Assembly (NCBI GenBank): GCA_964443435.1
Contig: CAYUCW010000011.1
Coordinates: forward strand, 1 to 50,890
DNA from: Pseudaquidulcibacter sp964443435
GTDB taxonomy: Bacteria; Pseudomonadota; Alphaproteobacteria; Caulobacterales; Aquidulcibacteraceae
DNA: 50,890 bases
Reading direction: 5' to 3'
The position numbers and the translations under genes are program-made. Below are positions 45,594 to 50,890 of the stretch, piece by piece. The notes under the pieces are model-generated. The model made no database searches. It was not told the origin of the DNA and worked only from the letters and a program-made list of their open reading frames with translations. Every line of letters begins with the position of its first letter. Within the stretch, counting starts at the first letter, position 1.

Positions 45594-46055
45594 TTATGCC
45601 TCCTGAAACTTTAATACTGCACCATTTGAACAATATCTAAGTCCCGTCGGCATTGGCCCATCATCAAAAACATGACCATGATGACCGCCACATTTGGCGC
45701 AGTGGTATTCGGTGCGGGCATCACCAAGCAAATAATCAATACTTGTTAAAAGTGCACCACTTATGGGCGCATTAAAACTTGGCCAACCAGTTCCAGAATC
45801 ATACTTTGTTTCGGATTTAAACAATGGATTATCGCAACCAATACAAAAATAAATGCCTTTGCGTTTTTCATTCAAAAGCTTTGAAGTATATGACGGCTCC
45901 GTGCCTTCTTTTCGCAAAATATTATATTGAATTGGCGTAAGTTTCTTTCTCCATTCAGCATCACTAAGCATAAAGGGATAAGTCTTTGTTTTTGCCTGAC
46001 ATGCGCCTGCAAAAAGCGAAAGAATACCAGTATATAGAAATAAGCGTCTATTCAT
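45594..46055 (-). CDS. msrB: Peptide methionine-(R)-S-oxide reductase, exported
   Basis: Reduces R-methionine sulfoxide in proteins. It has 153 residues. MNRRLFLYTGILSLFAGACQA is a signal sequence with a lipobox-like FAGAC. Zinc ligands form two CxxC pairs (CIGC near residue 72, CAKC near residue 118), and the catalytic cysteine is in LRYCSNGAVL near residue 142. DSGTGWPSFNAPI is the family hallmark. It lies 11 bases after dipZ and abuts msrA. Both stereo-specific reductases are therefore made together and exported. Confidence 0.94.
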   Translation of the reverse strand: MNRRLFLYTGILSLFAGACQAKTKTYPFMLSDAEWRKKLTPIQYNILRKEGTEPSYTSKLLNEKRKGIYFCIGCDNPLFKSETKYDSGTGWPSFNAPISGALLTSIDYLLGDARTEYHCAKCGGHHGHVFDDGPMPTGLRYCSNGAVLKFQEA

Positions 46056-46066
46056 TTTTTTCCAAT

Positions 46067-47740
46067 CTATCCAAATGTGAAAGCATAAGCGTTTACATCG
46101 CTATCAAAAAATTCAATTTCAAAATCATGCTCTTCAGGATTATTTTTTATACGGATTAATTGATAAAGACGTTCAGTAGTAATTTCGCCATAACCATTTT
46201 CATCAATATCCATACCCTTATTTGTAAGTGGTGGCTTGCCATCAAGAAGCACACGAAATTTAATTTTCTTACCCTCTATATTGGAACCAAGAACCAGATG
46301 AACATCACGTGCCTTAAACCGATAATAGATTTTTCCATTTGGCTTATTAAGCAAGATATTCTCATGATAAATGGTCCAATTACCAATAAGACTATGCCTA
46401 TCAAGTAGATTGCTTCCTTTGGTATAATCAAAGGCTATGCCCTTTTGAATGGTTTGGGGGGAGTCCATTCCTTCACTTCGGTCATAGCCTAAATAGGTTT
46501 CAGGGGATCTTTTTTCACTTTTTAAAGCCTGTTGACCCACGCCAATTGTTTCGGGCGCAATATCCTTTGGATTTGCATTTACACCATTTTCTTTAAGCAG
46601 CATCTGAATAATTTTTTCAGATCTTTCATATTCGCCTTCTCCAAAATGATGGGCGCGAATTTTACCATTTCTGTCTATAAAATAATGAGCGGGCCAGAAT
46701 TGGTTGCTAAACGCATTCCAAATTTCATAATCATTATCAAGCGCCACCGGATAATTAATTCCCAAGTCTTTTACCGCTTTTTCGACATTTGAAAATTTTC
46801 GTTCAAAAGCGAATTCAGGAGCGTGAACACCAATCACAACAAGCCCTGCATCTTTATATTTTTCGTGCCAGGATTTCACATAGGGCAAAGCCCTTAAGCA
46901 ATTTATACAAGAATAGGTCCAAAAATCGATTAGGACCACCTTACCTTTTAAATCCGCAGTTTTTATGCCGCTTGAATTAATCCAGCTTGAAGCCAGAAGT
47001 TCTGGCATTTGGCCATGCTTCACTTTTTCTTGCGGATTTAATTTTTCAACAAGTGCGGTTTCAATCTTATTTGTATTTGCAAGTGAAACCTTGGTTAAAA
47101 GCCCTGTATCAAGCCCTGTAGCGATTAATGCTACACCGATTAATATTAGGCCGCCTAGGGCTTTGCGAATACTCTCCCCTATTCCTAGGCTCTGTTTCAT
47201 AGCCGCAAAAACTTTACCGCCAATTATTATAGCAAGGCTTAAAGATACGCCCGCGCCAAGTGCATAAGCAATCAATAGTCCAAAAGTCTTTGCGCTTGCG
47301 CCATTAATTGCCGCGCCCGTTAATATAAGCCCAAGAATTGGCCCCGCGCAGGGTGCCCATAAAAGCCCCGTTGCCACACCAAGCCCAATAGAGCCCATAA
47401 ATCCATCTGATGCTTTATTATTAATCCTTGAACCCAAGGCAACAATTGGAGAAGTTATGAATTCAGAGATTCTTGGCGATAAAAGCATAAGCCCAAAAAC
47501 CGCAAACACTATAAGCGCAATAACTCGCCCTATGCCATTTGCGCTTTGCACCCATTCACCGCCCACTGCGGCAAGGCTTGAAACCAATGTAAAACTAAGG
47601 ATAAGGCCGATTAATAAAGGTAAGCCCGACTTAATAAATGGCCTATCCGATTTTGCAAAAACAAATGGCAAAATCGGCAATATGCACGGGCTTAGGATAG
47701 TAAGAACCCCACCCAAAAATGATAATATGAATAATAGCAT
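46067..47740 (-). CDS. DipZ-type CcdA-thioredoxin fusion, membrane electron conduit
   Basis: Moves reducing equivalents from cytoplasmic thioredoxin to the periplasm. It has 557 residues in three parts. Residues about 1-215 are a CcdA/DsbD-like membrane domain with its two redox cysteines in LSPCILPILPFVF near residue 18 and WAPCAGPILGL near residue 128. Residues about 245-390 are a TlpA-like thioredoxin domain with the CINC active site in FWTYSCINCLRALPYV. Residues about 400-557 are the beta-rich C-terminal domain seen in mycobacterial DipZ. It leads the operon with msrB and msrA, which points to them as its clients rather than cytochrome c maturation. Confidence 0.9.
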   Translation of the reverse strand: MLLFILSFLGGVLTILSPCILPILPFVFAKSDRPFIKSGLPLLIGLILSFTLVSSLAAVGGEWVQSANGIGRVIALIVFAVFGLMLLSPRISEFITSPIVALGSRINNKASDGFMGSIGLGVATGLLWAPCAGPILGLILTGAAINGASAKTFGLLIAYALGAGVSLSLAIIIGGKVFAAMKQSLGIGESIRKALGGLILIGVALIATGLDTGLLTKVSLANTNKIETALVEKLNPQEKVKHGQMPELLASSWINSSGIKTADLKGKVVLIDFWTYSCINCLRALPYVKSWHEKYKDAGLVVIGVHAPEFAFERKFSNVEKAVKDLGINYPVALDNDYEIWNAFSNQFWPAHYFIDRNGKIRAHHFGEGEYERSEKIIQMLLKENGVNANPKDIAPETIGVGQQALKSEKRSPETYLGYDRSEGMDSPQTIQKGIAFDYTKGSNLLDRHSLIGNWTIYHENILLNKPNGKIYYRFKARDVHLVLGSNIEGKKIKFRVLLDGKPPLTNKGMDIDENGYGEITTERLYQLIRIKNNPEEHDFEIEFFDSDVNAYAFTFG

Positions 47741-47821
47741 GAAATACTTTCTTTAAAATATATACGCTCTATTTTAAGAAAGGATACAAAAACTATAGAA
47801 ATTTATAAATTAGGATATGTA

Positions 47822-48232
47822 ATGCTTAGACTACACATTTATTTAATTGTAATTATCGAATTTATAATTTGGTTATATTATTCGTTAACTATAGATTTTA
47901 ACATAGGCGTATATTACCCATATATATTTATTATTTTATTATTATTGTTATTTATGCCTGTAGTAATAAAATATAATTTGGAATATATATTGCATAAAAC
48001 ATTTTATATTATCGGTATCATTTTATTTCTATTTTGCGCACCTATATTAATATTAGGCATACCATATGCTATAATGTACATTATAGGAATAATAAAGGCA
48101 AAAAGTAACTTGAGCACTATTATTGCGAATTTGAACCTAGGTCTAATGCTCTATATGTATATTCAATTGATTTTGATAAATAGGAAAATTCTGAAGAATA
48201 AGAAGCAAGAAAAAAACCTAAGTAATATATAG
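47822..48232 (+). CDS. Small hypothetical membrane protein, 136 aa
   Basis: Very hydrophobic, with about four helices (residues about 4-22, 30-46, 57-88 and 100-118) and a basic Lys-rich tail. AGGAT precedes the ATG by six bases, which supports a real gene. It is more AT-rich than its neighbours. It diverges from dipZ. No family is recognised. A short inverted repeat (TGGTAT at 48245, ATACCA at 48255) follows the stop but lacks a T run. Confidence 0.5.
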   Translation: MLRLHIYLIVIIEFIIWLYYSLTIDFNIGVYYPYIFIILLLLLFMPVVIKYNLEYILHKTFYIIGIILFLFCAPILILGIPYAIMYIIGIIKAKSNLSTIIANLNLGLMLYMYIQLILINRKILKNKKQEKNLSNI

Positions 48233-48302
48233 CATTAAATATAATGGTATCATAATACCACACGACTAAGCTATTGTTTTTATTGATAAAACAGTAAGTG
48301 TG

Positions 48303-48331
48303 TTGACATAGTGTTTAGATTATTGTTTAAG
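48303..48331 (+). promoter_or_regulatory. Likely promoter for rplM-rpsI
   Basis: A perfect TTGACA (48303-48308) is followed at 17 bases by TTTAAG (48326-48331), a weak -10. The implied leader is about 55 bases and contains the hairpin at 48346-48367. Confidence 0.55.
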
Positions 48332-48345
48332 CGCGCCATCATAGT

Positions 48346-48367
48346 GCCACCGAAGCGATTTGGTGGC
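48346..48367 (+). promoter_or_regulatory. GNRA-capped hairpin in the rplM leader
   Basis: GCCACCGAA pairs with TTTGGTGGC (nine pairs, one G-U) around a GCGA tetraloop. It ends 25 bases before the rplM ATG, just upstream of the ribosome-binding site. There is no T run, so it is not a terminator. It may be an autoregulatory target of L13. Confidence 0.6.
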
Positions 48368-48392
48368 TTGATTTTAACCAAAAGGACAGATT

Positions 48393-48863
48393 ATGTCATA
48401 TACACATAGCGCAAAAACTGCTGACGCTGACCGCAAATGGATTGTGGTTGACGCTGAGGGTGCTGTTGTTGGTCGTCTTGCTACTTTTATTGCAAAACGC
48501 CTTCGCGGTAAGCACCGCCCTGATTTCACACCACATGCTGATGTTGGTGATTTTGTTGTTGTTATTAACGCTGACAAAGTGAAATTCACTGGCAAAAAAC
48601 TTACAGATAAAAGATATTATCGCCACACTGGTCACCCAGGCGGTATTAAAGAAACTTCGCCTATCCGCATTCTTAATGGTAAATACCCAGAGCGCGTTTT
48701 AGAAGCGGCTGTACTTCGTATGCTTCCTAAAGATAGCCCACTTGCACGTCAACAATTCAAAAAATTACGTGTTTTTGCTGGCACTGAGCATGAGCATGCT
48801 GCTCAGAACCCAACTGCAATTGATTTTAAATCATTGAACACTAAAAATGTGAGGGCTGCATAA
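48393..48863 (+). CDS. rplM: 50S ribosomal protein L13
   Basis: Early-assembling large-subunit protein. It has 156 residues. RKWIVVDAEGAVVGRLAT near residue 14, GKHRPDFTPHADVGDFVVV near residue 40, TGKKLTDKRYYRHTGHPGG near residue 67 and VRMLPKDSPLARQQFKKLRV-type sequence near residue 110 are all canonical. AAGGA lies seven bases before the ATG. The stop overlaps the rpsI start by one base (TAATG). A structured leader precedes it. L13 represses its own operon in E. coli, and whether it does here is open. Confidence 0.98.
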   Translation: MSYTHSAKTADADRKWIVVDAEGAVVGRLATFIAKRLRGKHRPDFTPHADVGDFVVVINADKVKFTGKKLTDKRYYRHTGHPGGIKETSPIRILNGKYPERVLEAAVLRMLPKDSPLARQQFKKLRVFAGTEHEHAAQNPTAIDFKSLNTKNVRAA

Positions 48864-49342
48864 TGGCTGATACCGTTAATTCACTAGAAGACTTAGCAAA
48901 CTTGGGCACTGAACAAGTTGTTGAAGTTGTTGTTCGTGAACCTGAAATCGATGCACAAGGTCGTGCTTATTCAACTGGTAAACGTAAAAACGCGATTGCC
49001 CGTGTATGGGTAAAACGCGGCACTGGCAAAATTACTATTAATGGCAAAGATCAGGAGCAATATTTTGCACGTCCGGTTCTTCGCATGGTAATCAACCAAC
49101 CTGCACAAGTTACTAATCGCCAAACAGAGTTTGACGTTGTTGCAACTGTAAAAGGTGGCGGTTTATCTGGTCAAGCCGGTGCGGTTCGTCATGGTATTGC
49201 AACTGCGCTTACTCGTTTTGAGCCAGCTCTTCGCGCTGTATTAAAACCTTATGGCTACCTTACTCGTGATAGCCGTGTGGTTGAGCGTAAAAAATATGGT
49301 AAAGCAAAAGCACGTAGAAGCTTCCAGTTCTCTAAACGCTAA
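48863..49342 (+). CDS. rpsI: 30S ribosomal protein S9
   Basis: Small-subunit head protein whose C-terminal tail reaches the P-site tRNA. It has 159 residues with an acidic N-terminal extension of about 30 residues. The conserved body begins at AYSTGKRKNAIARVWVKRGTG, with GLSGQAGAVRHGIATALTRF near residue 110 and the basic end KYGKAKARRSFQFSKR with its C-terminal Lys-Arg. It is coupled to rplM through a one-base overlap and followed by a strong terminator. Confidence 0.98.
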   Translation: MADTVNSLEDLANLGTEQVVEVVVREPEIDAQGRAYSTGKRKNAIARVWVKRGTGKITINGKDQEQYFARPVLRMVINQPAQVTNRQTEFDVVATVKGGGLSGQAGAVRHGIATALTRFEPALRAVLKPYGYLTRDSRVVERKKYGKAKARRSFQFSKR

Positions 49343-49365
49343 TATTTACTTATTTACAAAATTAT

Positions 49366-49393
49366 GGGCGGTCTTTTGGACCGCCCTTTTTTT
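49366..49393 (+). terminator. Rho-independent terminator after rpsI
   Basis: GGGCGGTC pairs with GACCGCCC (eight pairs, mostly G-C) with a 5-base loop, followed by seven T. It lies 24 bases after the rpsI stop. Confidence 0.95.
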
Positions 49394-49405
49394 ATTTAAA
49401 TTTTC

Positions 49406-49444
49406 TTGACATTTAAACAAACGCAACCATAATGCAACCATAAT
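49406..49444 (+). promoter_or_regulatory. Toxin-antitoxin promoter with tandem 11-base repeats
   Basis: TTGACA (49406-49411), a 16-base spacer and CATAAT (49428-49433) form a promoter. GCAACCATAAT occurs twice in tandem (49423-49433 and 49434-49444), one helical turn apart. The first copy contains the -10. This arrangement suits repression by a ribbon-helix-helix antitoxin. Confidence 0.65.
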
Positions 49445-49454
49445 GGAGTCTAAT

Positions 49455-49700
49455 ATGGGCATTAATATAACAATCAAAGATCTTCCAGAAGAAGTTAGCA
49501 ATATATTACGTGAACAAGCGAAAATTAATCATCGCAGTTTAAATGGCGAAATAAAGCAGATTTTAGAAACACATGTTAAACTTAAATCTCGTGATAAATC
49601 TGAAATATTATCTCGTATAGATATGCTACGTGAAACGACACCCAAGCTTAATATTTCCGATGAAGAACTTACCAATTGGAAGAATTGGGGTCGCTCTTGA
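49455..49700 (+). CDS. Ribbon-helix-helix antitoxin, FitA/VapB-like
   Basis: An 81-residue antitoxin, expected to bind the toxin and the operon promoter. The N-terminal Arc-type domain reads INITIKDLPEEVSNILREQA, followed by NHRSLNGEIKQILE, the pattern of FitA-type RHH proteins. The acidic C-terminal part (residues about 47-81) would wrap the toxin. GGAG with a 6-base spacer selects the ATG at 49455. An in-frame ATG at 49443 lies inside the operator repeats. It overlaps the toxin start by 4 bases. Confidence 0.88.
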   Translation: MGINITIKDLPEEVSNILREQAKINHRSLNGEIKQILETHVKLKSRDKSEILSRIDMLRETTPKLNISDEELTNWKNWGRS

Positions 49701-50092
49701 TAGTGGTTGACACTAATGTTATCGCATATCTACTTACAGATTCCGCCAACACGAGTAATGCCAAAAATCTTATTAATATGGACAACGACTGGCATGTGCC
49801 TTTTCTGTGGCGTAGTGAGTTTTTAAATGTTCTTACTATGCAAATGCGGCATAGCGGATTAAAAGAAGAAGAAGCATTTAAAAAATTTAGTGCGGCCAGT
49901 GACTTACTAGCTAATAATGAATATTATCCAAGTAGTAAATTGATTTTAAATATAGTTTTTAATTCTAAATTATCATCTTATGACGCAGAATTCGTTGCCC
50001 TTGCCAAAGAATTAAATTGTAAATTAGTGACTTTAGATAAAAAAATATTATCCGAATTTCCTGAAATTGCATTATCACTATTAGAATTTTGA
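49697..50092 (+). CDS. PIN-domain toxin, FitB/VapC-like ribonuclease
   Basis: A 131-residue PIN-domain RNase that blocks growth when free of antitoxin. Acidic metal ligands are visible: Asp in IVVDTNVIAYLL near residue 5, Glu in WRSEFLNVL near residue 40, Asp in SSYDAEFVALA near residue 96 and Asp in LVTLDKKIL near residue 114. The site looks intact. TTG 49697 overlaps the antitoxin stop (TTGA) and has GGGG at 6 bases. The open frame to 49676 adds seven residues that the antitoxin already encodes in another frame. GTG 49703 is a further option. Confidence 0.88.
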   Translation: MIVVDTNVIAYLLTDSANTSNAKNLINMDNDWHVPFLWRSEFLNVLTMQMRHSGLKEEEAFKKFSAASDLLANNEYYPSSKLILNIVFNSKLSSYDAEFVALAKELNCKLVTLDKKILSEFPEIALSLLEF

Positions 50093-50155
50093 TTGATTTA
50101 AAACAAAAATATTCTAAAGTATTTATAAATACAATTAATACCTTAGGGGATAATT

Positions 50156-50794
50156 TTGATAAATATTTTTAGATATAAGGCTTTTTGCTTATTTTGCGCA
50201 ACAATTTCACTATATTGCTGTGCACCACAAAAAGAAGCAAATATCGTATTGCAAAACTCCAAAATTGAAACAATATCAAAAGACCCCAATTATCTTTGCG
50301 AAAAATCAATTTCTTTAATTCGAGAAAAGCATAATTACTATCTTTTCCGAGAAAAAGAATATGAAATTAAAGAAGAAGCTTTATCATTTGATAATATACA
50401 AAACTTTGTGGTTCCTGGTCATCCAGAATATGGAAAATTGCATAAAGAATTAAATTCAAAAGAGTTCTACAAAAAATTAATAGAGCCAAACAAAAGAATT
50501 CGCGCATTGTCAGCATATGATACTTTCACATATGCGATGAAACTTAAAAATGAAAATGAGACAGACTTAAGTTATTGGCAATTTCTAGTTCTGTCTGCAA
50601 TAAATGGTCCTGCTATTTACATAGGTGAAAACAAAGATGGAAATCTAGAATTTATTAAAAATGGAGAATATCTTCCATACGATGTTGCATTTTGCTTCAT
50701 GCCAAAATCATGCAAAATTCCAGTTGATTTAAATGACTCCGTCTTTGCGAAATCGTGTCCAGTAATGCAAGAAATCGTTAAAGATAAATTCTAA
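50156..50794 (+). CDS. Hypothetical exported protein, 212 aa
   Basis: Starts at TTG 50156 with AGGGGA upstream. The N-terminus FRYKAFCLFCATISLYCCAP is a signal-like hydrophobic segment ending in two cysteines. It could be a lipoprotein, although tyrosine and cysteine before the last Cys make a poor lipobox. The mature part has four further cysteines, three near the C-terminus (AFCFMPKSCKI, AKSCPVM), so disulfides are possible. It follows the toxin by 63 bases with no clear terminator between. No family is recognised. Confidence 0.65.
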   Translation: MINIFRYKAFCLFCATISLYCCAPQKEANIVLQNSKIETISKDPNYLCEKSISLIREKHNYYLFREKEYEIKEEALSFDNIQNFVVPGHPEYGKLHKELNSKEFYKKLIEPNKRIRALSAYDTFTYAMKLKNENETDLSYWQFLVLSAINGPAIYIGENKDGNLEFIKNGEYLPYDVAFCFMPKSCKIPVDLNDSVFAKSCPVMQEIVKDKF

Positions 50795-50837
50795 GCTACA
50801 TTAATTATTAAAGTTCGTCTTAATAAATAAAAGAAGC

Positions 50838-50875
50838 CATAAATATTTGAAAACCACGTTTTTCAAATATTTATG
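50838..50875. repeat. Perfect 16-base-pair inverted repeat
   Basis: CATAAATATTTGAAAA and TTTTCAAATATTTATG are exact inverted copies around a 6-base centre (CCACGT), 43 bases after the last gene. There is no T run, so a standard terminator is unlikely. It may be a bidirectional terminator of unusual form, an operator for a gene beyond the window, or a dispersed repeat. Confidence 0.75.
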
Positions 50876-50890
50876 TCGTTATCTCTTAAA

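Noticed and set aside
46067..47740. Cytochrome c maturation protein (CcdA/DsbE)
   Set aside because: No ccm genes are nearby. The thioredoxin fusion, the C-terminal DipZ-type domain and the msr neighbours favour a repair role.
1..50890. CtrA sites (TTAA-N7-TTAA) and GANTC methylation sites
   Set aside because: In DNA this AT-rich such matches are expected by chance. Without counting against background I could not support any of them.
1..50890. CRISPR arrays, tRNA or rRNA genes, insertion sequences, prophage
   Set aside because: No regularly spaced repeats, cloverleaf-like segments, transposase or phage genes were seen on either strand.

Overview
The window is a core-genome segment of an AT-rich, Gram-negative alphaproteobacterium. 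Evidence: LPS transport genes (lptF, lptG, lptD), a meso-DAP-type MurE, an HdaA-family replication regulator, a direct-repeat GTTC-N7-GTTC LexA box (the alphaproteobacterial form), and the gene order aspS/rnd/ppx-ppk-hdaA/purMN/ndk/holC/pepA/lptFG/lptD/surA/pdxA/rsmA/gmk/mltG/fabF/acpP/fabG/fabD, which is familiar from that class. I cannot place it to genus. Two 100-N scaffold gaps are present. One removes the 3' end of ppx. The other is an artefact: it is flanked by an identical 55-base copy on each side, and removing the gap plus one copy restores an intact purN.

Layout. 1-6.3 kb: aspS (partial) and rnd diverge, followed by the minus-strand operon hdaA-ppk-ppx (replication regulation and polyphosphate). 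6.4-8.2 kb: purM-purN. 8.2-11.3 kb: minus-strand pepA-holC-ndk ending in a clear terminator, plus a small unknown gene. 11.4-19.6 kb: plus-strand envelope operon lptF-lptG-lptD-surA-pdxA-rsmA-cupin with overlapping or abutting genes. 19.6-24.7 kb: minus-strand fatty-acid block fabD-fabG-acpP-fabF-mltG-gmk, without the yicC gene often found before gmk. 24.9-26.4 kb: two unrecognised lipoproteins. 26.4-28.7 kb: minus-strand metallo-beta-lactamase-fold hydrolase, RNA methyltransferase and YcgN-like protein. 28.9-30.2 kb: a Y-family DNA polymerase with a perfect LexA box overlapping its -10 element and an apparently leaderless start. 30.2-42.6 kb: the division/cell-wall cluster rsmH-ftsL-ftsI-murE-murF-mraY-murD-ftsW-murG-murC, which stops after murC (no murB, ddl, ftsQ, ftsA or ftsZ) and has no mraZ in front. 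42.7-44.1 kb: an unknown polytopic membrane protein. 44.0-47.7 kb: a four-gene operon of exported proteins, dipZ-msrB-msrA-dienelactone hydrolase. 47.8-49.4 kb: a small membrane protein and rplM-rpsI with a hairpin leader and a strong terminator. 49.4-50.9 kb: a FitAB/VapBC-like toxin-antitoxin pair with tandem repeats over its promoter, an unknown exported protein and a long perfect inverted repeat.

Most of the window is ordinary housekeeping. The parts most worth following up are the exported methionine-sulfoxide repair operon (DipZ delivering reductant to lipoprotein MsrA and MsrB, with an added Tat-type hydrolase), the SOS-controlled leaderless polymerase gene, an HdaA that has lost its Walker A lysine, and the GNRA-capped hairpin in the rplM leader. 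I found no CRISPR array, tRNA, rRNA, insertion sequence or prophage.
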